A DNA stretch of 64,000 nt, taken from positions 682,001-746,000 of the forward strand of contig NW_002476387.1 in assembly GCF_000189635.1 (NCBI RefSeq), written 5' to 3'. The notes beneath the pieces are model-generated. The model saw only the letters and a program-made list of their open reading frames with translations. It was not told where the DNA came from and searched no databases. This document shows, piece after piece, positions 1 to 13,147 of this stretch. Numbering within the stretch: position 1 is the stretch's first letter; every line of letters starts with the position of its first letter. The translations under genes were made by a program, and so were the position numbers. Source of the DNA: Tetrahymena thermophila SB210. Taxonomy: Eukaryota > Ciliophora > Oligohymenophorea > Hymenostomatida > Tetrahymenidae.

Positions 1-606
1 TATATACAGTCTGTTAAGAATCAAATATGTGGCACTATTAAAAATTAATGTCTTCTACTTTCATTTTGATATTTTCAAGCTAATTTTAACATATTTGTTC
101 TTAATTTATTTCATGATTTTTTCTTTGTTTTTTGTTTTCTAATATCGAATTACTCATATTTAATTTCTTCAAAGTAATTATTTTACTTTTTATTTATTTT
201 TAAAATAAAAATTAATTATATTTTATCTATTTTTCAAATTTTTCAAAATGCTTTAATACTCTTGAATAAAAATCATCAATTAACTAATTGAAGATAAAAA
301 ATACTGATTTAAAGCAAATCTAAATTTTGTGTATTTGCTTAACTTTAAAACTCAATCTATTTTTTTTTAAGTAACAAAAAATAAAACTTTATAAATCAAT
401 GTTATAACATCAGAAAATAAACCAATTTCATTGGTAAAAAATCTTAAAATCAATGAAAAAATTAATTGAAATAAAAAAAATTCGTTTAACGTTTTTATAT
501 GAAAATATTTTTTAGCTGGTTAATTTCATAAATATTTTTAAAATAAATTACAATGCTAATTAATAAATGTTAAAAATAAAATAAACAAACACGCGATATT
601 TTTTAA
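1..606. other. AT-rich intergenic spacer at window start
   Basis: Low-complexity A/T sequence downstream of the minus-strand channel gene that ends at 607. I see no open frame with coding character, no RNA gene and no telomeric repeat. It presumably holds the 3' UTR of that gene. Confidence 0.6.
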
Positions 607-3600
607 TCAAATTTTTTATTAATATTTTTTCTAGGTCACATAAATATTTGTATGTTTAATACTGTGCTTACTCTATTCAAAATCAGAGGCAATATCATCT
701 AAATCTTGCTCTTTAATTCTTGAATTATTTTGATTGTATTCTTAAAAGGAATTTTCGAAAAAAGTGATTTGCTGTTAGTCCTAGTTCTTAAACCTTTATT
801 AACTAATACTTAAATTATTAGTCATATTATGATTATCTTATGTAATAAATGTGTTATTTTAGTCAACAAAAATAGAATTGGTTTAAAAAATATCATTGTT
901 TTATTAATTCTCATTTTTTTTATTGTTAAATGATGTTCTAATATGATCCCCAGATTCCCCTTCATCTACATAATTCTAATCCTTTAAATTTATTTCATAA
1001 GAGGATTTTTATTAGCTATGTTCTTTAATCTAGCCTCTTATATTTTTTAACGCTTTGCTATTTTCTTCGTTATCTTCAATTAGAAATTATTTTTAGTTAT
1101 GCGGTATTTATTAATCTGAATCTCTATCTTTATTTTATAAGTGAATAAGTGTTCCTTATTCTTAGTTTTGATGATTATCAATTACAGTGCAAGTAGTTAG
1201 CTTGTGTTGAAGAGAGTTATCCTTAAAATACTCTGTTTATTTTTTACTAATTGAAAATTTATAAGTAAGATTCTTATTTATAGAGCTTATTGATTAACAT
1301 GAACTATTAAATTCTTTGTTAACTTCATTATTTTTCCCTATTTTATCTAACTTTTCAGATGTTTAAGAAGTTCTCTTATTTAGCTGTTGAACCATGAGTG
1401 TTTTTTAGTTAGTGAAGAATTTACTCTTTCTTCTTTCGATAATTTTATTTTGCTTATCTTTTGCTTCTAAATCAATAGCAATATTAGTTTAAGAGATAAG
1501 CTTGGTGTTATTCCTTCCAGTGTATACAATTGATAAATTTCTCTATCTTATACTATTTTGAGTTGCTGAGTTAAATTATTTCATGCAACTCAAATTATCG
1601 TACATTGCCCTAAACATAATTTGCTTTCTTTCTGCTTAACTCATTTGCATCAGCTTTATTTATTATGAGATATTATTTAGAGGAAAGTAAAAATTGAAGT
1701 TGTGCATACAATCAAAATTTTCTTCAAAATAATTATTCTCATCACAATTGTCATCTTAGTCTACTGGAGTCTAAGACGAGACTAGCATTATTTCTTATTT
1801 ATTGTTACTATAGTTGAATTAGTTATTCAACATTTTTACATCATTGCTATTTAACTTAGAAAATCTTCGTTTTTAATCTAATGTTCCTGAACCTGCTAAA
1901 TGAAAACTTGGGATATTTAGAATATTCAAGAATGCTTTGTTATTATTGTCAAGAATTCTAATAGACTTTCTTCTATCAAAGCGTCTAGGTTATTTTGGTA
2001 TATTTTCATCATCGTTTTAATTTCCTCTCTAAATGAATTTCATGAAATTTTCTTAATTTTTTTATGGTAAAAGAGCCGTAATTCTTTTTGTTTACTATCT
2101 AACAACTGGTAATTAGTTAACAATAACTGTTTTTTTCTTTTTGCTATTGCTACTGTTGCTACTATTTAATGTTTCTGTCCTGATGAACTAGTTACTAATA
2201 AATGTAGATTTTTTTTCATTAGTGTTATTCGATAAGTTACTTAAAAAGGTATTTTTCTTTTTGTTATTTGACCTTTCTATGCTATCTGAAGTATTTTATT
2301 TTCTTAAAAAATAATTTTAAAAAAGTTTTACTTTAAATAAAAATATTACTCTAGAATAGAACCAAATCTAGAACCTTTTCTAGCTTTAATAGGTGAATCT
2401 TATCCAGTATCAAGTAGGTAATTTTGACCTCTCTTTTTATTTGCTAAATCTAACTGCAAAGGATAATTACCATTTTCGTTTATTTATAGAGGACTTTCTA
2501 AAAATTACTATTTACCTTTTTAGAATTCAGAGTCTTCATCTTCAGAAGTCTTATTATTAATTTCTTTTTGAGAAGATAATTTTTTTACTTAAACACTATT
2601 ACTAGAAACCTCACTATCAGAGCTATCGCTTTAATCAGTTTTTTCACTTTTTTCTGATATCTAAACCATGGGACTAAGTTCTAAATTTGATTTCCCTTCG
2701 TTTTTTGATTTGACCCTTTAAATATCATCTTCGAATTCTTCTTATTTTTGCATTAACTCCTCATAAAATTAACACAAATATTGGAATTCAATAGAATCTG
2801 ATGAATTGCTGTTATTATTATCATATTCTATTGCTTTTTAGGTTACGACATGTGAGTTTAAAACAGAATTACTTTTTAATATTTTTCTTATATACAGTTT
2901 TCTTTACTCTTAGTTTGGACTCCTCATAAAAGACTATTTAAGGAATGTAAAATTAGGAGTGTAATGAAGGTAGGGACATTAGAGTATTTAGTGTCCTTAA
3001 GATTTGCATGATAAGCATTCAACATTAATAAGTTGATAATTTTCACAGAAAATTAAACTATCTTTGATTGCACAAAATTTTTCATAGTCTTCTTAATGAT
3101 TCACAAGTACTTAAAGAAATTCTGCCCTATTCAGAATTAGAAGAGTAGTAAACTCTCTAGATCTAACACTAGCTCTTCTTGCTTCACCTGTAAAAAAACT
3201 TGTTTCTCCAAACGATTATCCTTTACCTATGGATGAGATAGACTTAACATCTATTTTAAAACACAAAAAAAGATTTTTAAATAGGTTAATTGGGCTTTTT
3301 AAAAATATGACAAAATATTGATTGAAACTTTATTAGAATTTTCTTTAATTATTATATAAAATTAAAAATATTTTTGTTTATTTTAACTTAATTTTTTATT
3401 AAAAGTGGTTTAAAAAAATAAAAACAAAATCAAAAAAATAAAATTTAATAAATTTATTATGAAATATTACTTTATTATGATGTTTCTTTATTTTCGATGT
3501 AAATTTCTACTGACCCTTTTTCAATAAAATATATAGAACAATCGTCTAGCAACCCTTCTAAGCATATTACTTCTTCAGGATAGCACCTGTATTCTTTAAT

Positions 3601-5435
3601 TAAAGGAACTATCTTTTCTTTAATTTCTTCGCTAAAATTGTTCCTAAAAATAGGAGATTTTTTGAGTACTACATTTTTAGACTCCATCAATAAATTCTTT
3701 TTTAAATTATCTGAAAGTATGTTAATAATCTTTTCTTCGCCTTCTTAATCTCTTTCTTTTTCTTCTTTCCAATAATAGTAGAGATATTCTCTGATTTGAT
3801 CCCTGGTCAATTTACCAACATTTTTTCTTTCCATGTAATAATTTATAATTTGCATATTATGTTTTAATTTCACTGAATCCTCGTTAAAGCTTTCTAAAAT
3901 AGCACCAACTGTATTCATAGAATAAGCAAAAACACCACAAGAGATAATCATAATGATGATACATATAGCTTTTTCTATACCTGTAACAGGAATAATATCT
4001 CCGTATCCCACAGTAATCATTGTAACTGTTGTAAAGTAGTATGCATCAATATATAATTAATACCATGAAGATTGATTCCAGACTGGATACTTTGCCCATG
4101 TTTGATATCCATAAAAATCTTCAAATTGAGCTATAATTGCCCAAATGCATGCAATAAAATGCCCTATATATACTATTTTAAAAATGAGCTTCATGAGGGC
4201 AATTATATTTCTTAGCTTTTTAGAAAGTGTTTGGTTTTCTTCTAGTTTATTTACTATGTAACCGATATCAGATAACTTCAAAAAAATGGGGAATAATAAA
4301 AAATCACACCACCTATAAATCCTTGTTACTTCATATTCAGTGTATGTGATTATGAATATATATACCTGTATTTTTAAAAAATTAATAATTTTTGGTAATT
4401 TATGAAATAAATTAAAAAGAAAATAAATTAATTATAAATTTTGAAGGCATATTTAAATAAAAATTTTGAAGGTATTTTTAATTAAAAATATTTGAGTTAT
4501 TTTACTAGAAATGAAAATATTGCAAATAAAGTTGGGATGATTCTGCTTTTAAGGTAGAGATTGATAAGGGTTAGCCTTTTTTTAATTAAAACACCTTTCT
4601 GATAGGTACCAGTATTTAGAGTATATACTAAGTCTATAAACAGGTAAACAGGTACAAAGTAAATCATATATTAGTTGAAGCTTTAGTTTTTATTTTCAGG
4701 AAAAGTAATGTACAAAGGAATTTAAATTGTATAAATGAGTATGAGTATAATATTTATGCAATCCCATATTATTTTATTTAAAGATATTGGATTGATAACT
4801 GGAAATTTTCTATCATAAGATTTAATTAGTCCTTGTAAAAAAGAACACATAACATATTTCAAAAAATGAAATGCTTCTCTTGGTTTTTCTTTTTTTGAAT
4901 TGCGAGAGAGTGTTATTGTCTTTTTCATACCTACATTATTTTAAATTAGGCCAGCTTTTATAAGTACATTTTGAGCTTTTGTAGATATTTTCAAGCTTTC
5001 TTTATCAAAGCTTGAAGACTTATCATCTATCAACTTAAATTGCTTTATGTTTAGATTCTTAAACATAAACGATCTAGTTGAGTTTAAAAGTCGCCTTGCC
5101 ATACTTTTGAACTTAATTTTAAAAAACATATCAGAGAAATTGAGTTTCTAATTTTTTCTTTGCTTTGTTTTACGCATATCGTTTATCATTACTTAATTTA
5201 TTGTCTCTTCTAAGAATAAATTATGAAAGTTAGATTAAGAATCTGATTATTTCATATTTTTGGAGTTGTTTGATAATGAGAGGCGGCTACCTTTCTGATT
5301 ATCGCTCTGCCCAATAATTGGATTCTAACTATCTCCAGACCTTTTTTCCTCATTTTTATTATAAATATTTTCGAGCTAACTTTCATCTCCTCCTTGCAGC
5401 AACAAAATTACTTTTTGCTATTCACTAGATAACAT
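607..5435 (-). CDS. Cyclic-nucleotide-binding-domain K+ channel, copy 1
   Basis: Voltage-gated-type K+ channel of the plasma or ciliary membrane, 1,473 residues in four exons. Introns at 4366-4505, 3251-3470 and 2303-2349 restore one frame from ATG 5435 to TGA 607. In order: polar N-terminus; transmembrane segments from about residue 230; pore with the K+ selectivity filter TVGYGD near residues 428-433; C-linker; and a CNBD from about 536 whose phosphate-binding cassette reads FGETSFFTGEARRAS (about 622-636). The glutamate and arginine that contact the cyclic nucleotide in this family are in place, so ligand binding is plausible. After the CNBD comes a CCHC motif at residues 687-700, then a long Asn/Ser/Gln-rich tail with a conserved YFPLNN element. 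It is a tandem paralogue of the gene at 6030-10386. The gating ligand and voltage dependence cannot be read from sequence. Confidence 0.93.
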
Positions 5436-6029
5436 TTATTTTTGAATGTAAGTTCCTCTGAGTGCTGATTATTATATCTATTTAGATAAAAGTCTAAAAT
5501 TTAGTAATTAAGATTATTAAATTTCAATAATACAAAAATTGATAGGATGTTTAGTTAGTAATATTATCTGCTCAACCATTAAAAAAAAAATTAAAACTAT
5601 AAAACACTAAATAAAAGAGTGTTAAATGGTAAGTCTTACGCATTTATACTGAATTATCTATTTTATTATACTTGAAAAATACTGAATTATAAAAACTTAA
5701 ATATATATAAAAAATATTAGCTAAGCATATTGCATTTGTATTTTATATCTGGAGTAGTTGTTGAATTTAAATTTAAGCTGTACGTTAGTTTAACTATAGT
5801 CATGTATTTCAAAATTATTATCAAAATTATGTTTATTATTCAATATCTGTGGAATTAAAAAAACAAAACACAAATTAATAAATAAAATTAATCCAAAAAA
5901 ATTGGGTTTTAATTAAAATTAAGTTGATTAAGTTATTCTTATTTTGATAATATAATAAAATAAATAAATACATAATTATCAATAGAAAAGATTGTAACAT
6001 AATAATTTAGATACTTTTTAAAACTTCAT
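5436..6029. other. Spacer between the two channel genes
   Basis: AT-rich, no coding frame recognised. It should contain the 3' UTR of the upstream channel (6030-10386) and the promoter of the downstream one (start 5435), since both are read on the minus strand. Confidence 0.55.
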
Positions 6030-9000
6030 TCATAATTTTGTTTTATTTTGCATCCCAATTAATATATCATTTGTATTAATATTTCTTCTGTTTTGCGAGT
6101 ATTCTGTTTGTGACTCAATTTCTAATTCTAAATGTCTTTTGCTATTACTACCTCTTTATTTATCGTCTTGGCTATATTATCTAAAGCCTTTAAGGCTATT
6201 TTTTATCTATTATTTTTGAAAGCTATTTTTTTAACTAAATACTTATTCCTTATTATTGCTTTCATTTAAGTCAGAATTAAAAGATTCCACTCTTTTCATA
6301 ACTTCATCACTTATAATTTTTTTAATATTTATCTACTAATCTTAAATATTCATACTGCCATCGAAAATGTCATTTTCTTTATCTTAAAATGAATCATCAA
6401 AATTATTGTGAATTATATCGTTGTTTTTTTAATTTAATTTAATATGTTAAAATTCTAAATTTGTTTGATTAAGTATGCTCTCCTTGTAATTTTTATTGGA
6501 TTTTTAATTAATTTATGAAATATCAATTTAATTGTTAAAACTCAAGTTATTTAAATTAAATTAAGGTCCCTTCTTCCCTTAGTGCAAACTTAAAGAATCA
6601 TATTTTTTTTAGCTATCACCTAAAAATAAACTTGATTCTCTTTGGGCTTTAAATTTGTATTTGCTTTAATCCTCTTTGTCATCATTATTATTTTGTTATC
6701 TATTCAAAGTATATAAATTTTGAGAAGAACTTAAAGAATTCCTTTTTCCTTTGTGGAAACTAATAGCCAAAGATTTATTTTTTTTAAGAATATTCATGTT
6801 TTCAATGTGGGCTCTAAGCATCTTTTTTCTTCTTTATTCTATATTTAATCTCATAAGTTTCATTTAATGCTCAAAATTATTTAAAGGAAAGTAGTACTCG
6901 AAATTTTTCATAATATCAAAATCAAATTCCTCATAAAATTCTCTTTAAATGTCTTAATTGCTTTAAATATATTAAACATTATTTGTTTCATCTAAATAAA
7001 AATTTGTATCTTTTGTTTAAAATTAGTTAGATTGGTTTATATTTGAAGTTTATTTACTATCCTACTCAGGAACATATCTTCCTATACTCCTCTTTGATAC
7101 TATGGCTTTTGAGTTGCTTATACTACTCTAATTTTTATACATTAAATTTGATTTTGGCTCTTGCTTTCTATTAAAAGAATTCTTTTTTTGTAACTCATTT
7201 TTAGAAGAAACATTATTTTATATCTTATTTGTAGAAAAGTGCTTCTTAATGCTTGGAGATTATAACTCATGCTATTGAGGTAAAGCATTTGGTGCCATAT
7301 CTTAGAATATTTACAAAATCTTATTAAGCATTGTCTAATATTTTTGTAAGGCTAAACTCAATGGATCTTGCAATTTTTATATCTTTAGCTATGAATTTTT
7401 GTAAGCTGGAAGACATTTCTAAGATACAGCAAATGGGATTTAAGCTTGTATATATTGATTCTGATCTGTGTTTTCCCCTTGATGAATATCATCATAATAT
7501 TGCTTTCCTTTTGGTTTAACAAAATTTTCTTCTATGTGCTGTTTCCTGTTTTCACCTAAAGAACTTTCAATTCTGTAAGAGGAGGATCCTAGCCTAGATT
7601 TTTGTAAATTCAGAGAATCTTCGTCCCTTTAAATAAAAATTAATTTGAACTTATTTGATTGCTTAAAATAAAATATGTTTATACTCTTTGTTTACATAGC
7701 TTGCATGCCTAGATTTTCCTTTATTTACCTAAGAACTGGGTGTTCTGTGTATTTAGTTACCAAATAGATCTATTTCCTCAGATTATTTTGTAGGAGATAT
7801 ATCATTGTACATATTTTTTTATTTTACTTCTGCTATTATCATTTTTTAGCTTAGTTAACTAGTTGCTTATTACAAGGACTGAATATTTGAATCTCTTTTT
7901 TATAAATCTTCTATGTTATTAAATTAACTGAATTAGAATTGATTACCATTTTGATCATCAATAAATTATTTTGTTGAGCTATTTTCATGTTCTGATTTGC
8001 TTTCATCTTCACTTCCGCTTTCTCTTTCGAGATAAGTTTAAAAGTAGTATTCAATTTCCGTATCATATTCTATTAATCTATTAATGAATGTTGAGTTTTT
8101 TTTAACAAGCTATATAGATTTTAGCTTTTCTTTTAGTTTTCTATTTTTAAACACTCTTTCTTAAGGAGGGCTACTCATAAATTGTGCTCTTAATTTTGCA
8201 TGATTAGGTAAAAAGTGGACGTATGGGCATTACAACAATTAGTGATTAAGAGATTAACAAGATAAACACTTTAAATCAATTAGCTAGAAGTCTGAATAAA
8301 TTGAAATATTATCTTTAATGTTACAAAATTATTCAAAGTCTTTCTAGAAATTTTATAACTCGTTCATAAATTCTTGTCTTTTTATTATTTATAATGTAGT
8401 GAATTCTTTTGATTTTACATAAGCTGTCCTTGGCTATCCAGTAAAAAAGCTTATTTCCCCAAACGATTACCCTGCAGTAAGAGTTATTATTTATTTAGGA
8501 TCTATTTTTGGAACTTTAATAAAACATAAAATGATATTAAATAATTATTTACTTGAGGGAGTGCCTTCATAAGCATAACTATCTAAGAGAATATTTACAG
8601 AACCTTTTTCAATAAAATAAATATCGCAATCATCTAGCTCTCCTTATTCACAAATCAGTTGTTATGGTATATAATGGCGTTCTTAAATTAAAGGTACTAT
8701 TTTTTGCTTAAAAGCGTCGCTAAAATTATCTCTAAATATAGCAGTCTATTTTAGAACTATTCCCTTACCTTCCATTAAAAGATTTTAGCGCAAATTTTCA
8801 GGTAAAATTTCAAATATCTGTTCCTCCTATTTGTGATTTTTGTCCCTTTGCTCGCTCCAGTAGTATTCTAGGTACTCTCTTATAGCATTTTAGGTTTTTT
8901 TGCTAACTTTAGTTCTATTCATAAATTAATTTATAATTGACATATTTTATCTGATTTGTGCATGATCTTCATTGAGACTTTGAATAATAGAACCAACTGT

Positions 9001-10386
9001 ATTCATTGAATAACCAAATATGCCACATAAAAATAACATAAATAAAATGCTAACAGTTTTTTCTTCATAAGAGATTGGAATAACATCTCCATACCCAACT
9101 GTAACCATAGTAACAACAGTGAAATAATAAGAATTGATGTAAATTTCATGCCAAGGTGTTACATTGACTTCTGAACTCTTTAACCAAGTTTAAATATTAC
9201 GATGCTACAAAGACTCTGCAAGAAAAATCCATAAGCAAGATAAAATGTGAGCAATCATCATCAGGGTAAAAATTAATTTAATTAGAGTGATGATATTCTT
9301 TTACTTTTTGGTAAAAAATGAAATTTCTTCTAATTTACCAAGTGTATATAAATAGTTTTTAATCTTCCATATAAAACTTAAAAGTAATAGATCATAATAT
9401 CTTGAGAAAGACAAAGAGTCCATCATCTAATATATATAAATCTAAAATAATAGTTAAAAATATGAATTAAAGAATAAATATTCTCTTCTAAAAATATAAA
9501 AACTTACTGAAAAACATAGTATAATAAAGACATTTTTGATAAAGTATATCTCCAAACATCTTTTCATGATTGAAGATCTTTTTACGATCATTTTTCCTTT
9601 ATCATAAAATCCTGTATTAAATTTAAAGAGATAATCTATTAAGACTATAAAAGGAAGTAAGATAATCAGTTTTTAATAGAATTATTCTTTTCTAAAACTT
9701 GTAAATGTCATGTAGATAGGAATTAAAATAAAATATAATGATGTAATAATTAAAATTAGAATATCCCAAACTATTTTCATCAGAGAATTAGGATCAAGCA
9801 CTTTAATAATTGAGTCTAATTGCTTTAAACACTCAGAAAAGAACTAAGTATCAACCAACTATTAATAAATATTTTGATTATGAGTATTCTATCTTAAAAA
9901 AGACTTTTTTAATATAGAAGAATCATTGATATTTTAATTTAATAATTTAGATTTTTGAAGTCTTCTTTTTTCTATTTATCTATTTACAATTAAATTTTAG
10001 TCACAAGAAATATCATCAATCAGTTTAAACTACCGCGATGTTAAATTTTAAAACATTCTTGAGCGAGTTTGGTTTAACAATTTCATCGCATAAAATTTGA
10101 GCTTTATATTAAATATGAGTTGTTCAAACTTTCCTCTTTCTTTTATTTGAATATCTTATTTTTCTCCACTAGCAATAAAAGGAGAGCTATTTTCTAAATG
10201 AGAGTTACATCCTCTAATTATGAAAGACTACATATCAGATTAGTTTTAGATCTTCTAAAATTGATGAACTCGGTGAGATTACCCATCTTTAGATTATATT
10301 ATTGAAGAATTAGGCTATTTATCTCCTCCGAATACTGCACTTTTAAAGCTTTTATTTTTACTAAAATCAGTCTATTTTTCGTTCAT
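6030..10386 (-). CDS. Cyclic-nucleotide-binding-domain K+ channel, copy 2
   Basis: Paralogue of the 607-5435 gene, 1,393 residues. Introns are 9442-9507, 8502-8552 and 7627-7684; the first two sit at the same place and phase as in copy 1. The filter is TVGYGD near residue 405, followed by a C-linker and a CNBD with cassette FGEISFFTGQPRTA (about 603-616). That cassette is closer to the classical pattern than copy 1. A CCHC motif (C668, C671, H676, C681) lies exactly as far from the preceding intron as in copy 1. The tail is Gln/Asn/Ser-rich and shares the YFPLNN element. A channel conducting K+ and modulated by a cyclic nucleotide is the likely role; which nucleotide is unknown. The short plus-strand frame at 7331-7519 is antisense to the tail and not a gene. 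Confidence 0.93.
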
Positions 10387-11311
10387 ATTTAAATAATGAT
10401 GGTATATTTATGATTTTTATTAGTAAAATTCAATTATATAATAAGCAAATTATTATTTACAATTAAAAAACAATAACACAATAACTATTGTTAGTCAATT
10501 TGATCAGTATCATTCAAAGTTTTAAATAATACATAATTAAAATTTTATTATTATTTACTTCAAACATTTTTTTTTCTCATCATTAATTTGTTACTTTCTG
10601 AATGAAATTAGCATTGTTTTATATTTAAGCCAAACTATTTTTAGTAAACCATCCAAAATATTTCAAAATAAATATCTACTAGCAATATTATTTTCAATTA
10701 TGAAGAATAAAAAATCGAACAAATTTTATTTTTCCACACCAACATTTTAAAATATTTAATACTTTATCATTTGATAATATGTTTTTGCATAGAAAGAATA
10801 CTATGAAGTATGATTAATTTTATTGTGTATATTTTATTTAAATTTTTATTTACTCTTTAATATATATTTTCAAATATGTTTAAAACATGTTTAATCATTT
10901 AAATTAAATGTAAGCAATTTAGATAAAAGAAAAAAAATTTAATCACTTAAAATTTAAGAGTTATAAAAAAATTTTATATTTTAGAGAATATTTTTTTCTT
11001 AATTTTTGATTTAAAATATTTAGTGAGACATTTGCTTAAAAAATGTTTTTAATATAGTAATCATTTTTTAGCAATTTGTGTACAAAAAAATGTTTTTTTA
11101 AATATTTTATGATAAAATTGATTTTATAAACATGAAAAAAATATTATATAAGTTACTATACAATTTATAAGATTTCAATCAAAAGTGAGATGAAATATTT
11201 CATTCTATTTTTGAATTTGTTATAATTAGTAATTATTATTTAAAGATATTAATTAAATTGGAGAAGTTTTTAATTAAATAGAATTTATTTATACTATCTT
11301 TGTAAATTACA
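10387..11311. other. Divergent spacer, channel copy 2 / OSCP1
   Basis: Very AT-rich 925 bp between two divergently read genes. It must include both promoters, but I recognise no motif or small gene. Confidence 0.5.
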
Positions 11312-12703
11312 ATGCTTGCTAAACTTTTAGTCAATCCTATCCTTCTTATTAATGCAGGAGGAGAAATGATTTACATTCTTTCATAAAGACTTATTGCTTA
11401 AAAAGTTGATCCTGTTAAGACAGTTTAAGTTCTTAATGACATTTTGAGAAGTTTATTTTCTTAGTAACTTTTTACTGAGCTAATGAAACCATAAAAAGTT
11501 ATGCAAATGTCTTTTTTTAAAACTCTTATTACCAAAATGGTGCATTGTTCTATCATGAAATTAAATGAAGCTTCTATGCAAAAGCTAATTGATTTAATAT
11601 TAATGGATTTTAAGGCTCAAATCGTCAATACTATGCATCCAGCTGAGCTGTATGATGTTACTTAAAACCATTTTAATGGAATAATTAATATAATGAAAAA
11701 TGGTCCTGCTGTAGAGTATCTTATTTATGTTCAAAAGAAATTTGAGGAAATTTACTCTCCAATGCTACCATTTGATTTCCTCTAAATTAAAATAGAACTT
11801 CTTACTTTCCTCCAAGACGTTAAGCAAAAAGTGTATGTTTTCATAGAAGATAAAACATAAAATTAGAATGGTGATATAAGGATTGTAAATAGTTAAACAG
11901 CAGGTCCGCATGTTTAAACTCCTGGTCTTATTACAAAATATGACCAAGAAGGACGTGTTGTTAACAAGAATTAAAAATTTTTAGAGTCTACTGATTAATA
12001 TATATCCAATACCTCTAAGAACTACATAAACAATGAAACAGAATGGGGATAAAATATGTTCCTTCCTAGTCGTCAAAAAAGAGTTGTTAAATTAAGTTAA
12101 CATTCTGTAATTACAACTGAGTCTTCTCAAATTCGTAAAGGCTTCAAAAACGACTCCTAGCTACTCTCAGAATTAAAATTAGATTCTCAGACTGCTACTT
12201 AAAATTTACAAAATTTAGCATCTATGATAAAAGGTGGAAGTGTTAGTTAAGTGGAAGACACGTTTACTTACAATATTTTCAGTAAGCCTACTGTTGAAGT
12301 TAACTATACCAAATAAACCATTGATGAAGATTTCTTTAGTGAAATTATCACTATTGGTAATAATTATTCTATCTTTATTTTGTTCTTATAATATTTATAT
12401 TTTTTAAATATATTTAAAATAGAATTTAAGCATACTTAATATATTTATTTATTTATTTTTATATTTTATCTAATTAGATACTTCAGGAAGTAAATAAAAT
12501 ATGGAGAAATAAATTGCTGATATGTTTGGAGATTTAGGTACGATATCATTAATATTTTTATCATTATTTTTCATATTTTAGACTCAATAATTCCTACATA
12601 TTTTTAATGTATAGATATTAAAGAAAATGCAAAAAGTAAGGCTGAAAAAGAAGAAATAGGAGGAGATGATCTTTTAGATATGATGGACTAATTAGATGAC
12701 TGA
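11312..12703 (+). CDS. OSCP1: OSCP1/NOR1 family protein
   Basis: 397 residues in three exons (introns 12357-12477 and 12538-12614), ending at TGA 12701. The N-terminus has the family pattern, an aliphatic run then NAGGEMIYILSQRL, as in animal OSCP1 (LNLGGEMLYILDQRL). Further along are SIMKLNEASMQKLIDL and an FLQDVKQKVYVFIEDKTQN block matching the family's helical core, then a PGLITKYD motif. The C-terminus is acidic (GDDLLDMMDQLDD). OSCP1 was named organic solute carrier partner 1; in ciliated organisms it is linked to cilia and flagella, but its molecular activity is not established. Length is close to the usual size (about 380-430 residues). Start chosen because homology begins almost at this ATG. 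Confidence 0.92.
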
Positions 12704-13147
12704 TGAAATTTAAATAAATAATTATTTTATGTTTCGTTTTTAACTCCTTGTTAAATGTTAACTTAAAATTTTAGAAAAGTTAAAATAAATACTTGAATGA
12801 TTAATTGTTATTTAATAAAAATTAACAATGTTTAATGAAGAATATTATTTTTATTTTGAAAAAAATGAAATATGTGGTTTTAATATAATTGTTTCGTAAG
12901 TAACTGGTTATTGTGAGTTTTAAAATATTTCATGGCTATTATTGGCTTAGTATCATAATAATAGAACTTATGTTAAAAGAGAAAATTGACTGATTATCTA
13001 TCAATCATTGAAATAAAACAATCAATATTAACCTTTCAATAATTTTTAAAATAAAAATCTTAATTTATCTTAATATATTGAATAATTAATTTATATATTT
13101 GCTTAAGTGTGAGAAATAAATTTATAAAAAAGGAACATAATTGAGAT
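12704..13147. other. Intergenic spacer
   Basis: 444 bp of AT-rich sequence between two plus-strand genes. No open frame or RNA recognised. Confidence 0.5.

Noticed and set aside
7331-7519. Plus-strand 62-residue frame
   Set aside because: Antisense to the C-terminal tail of channel copy 2, which is in frame throughout.
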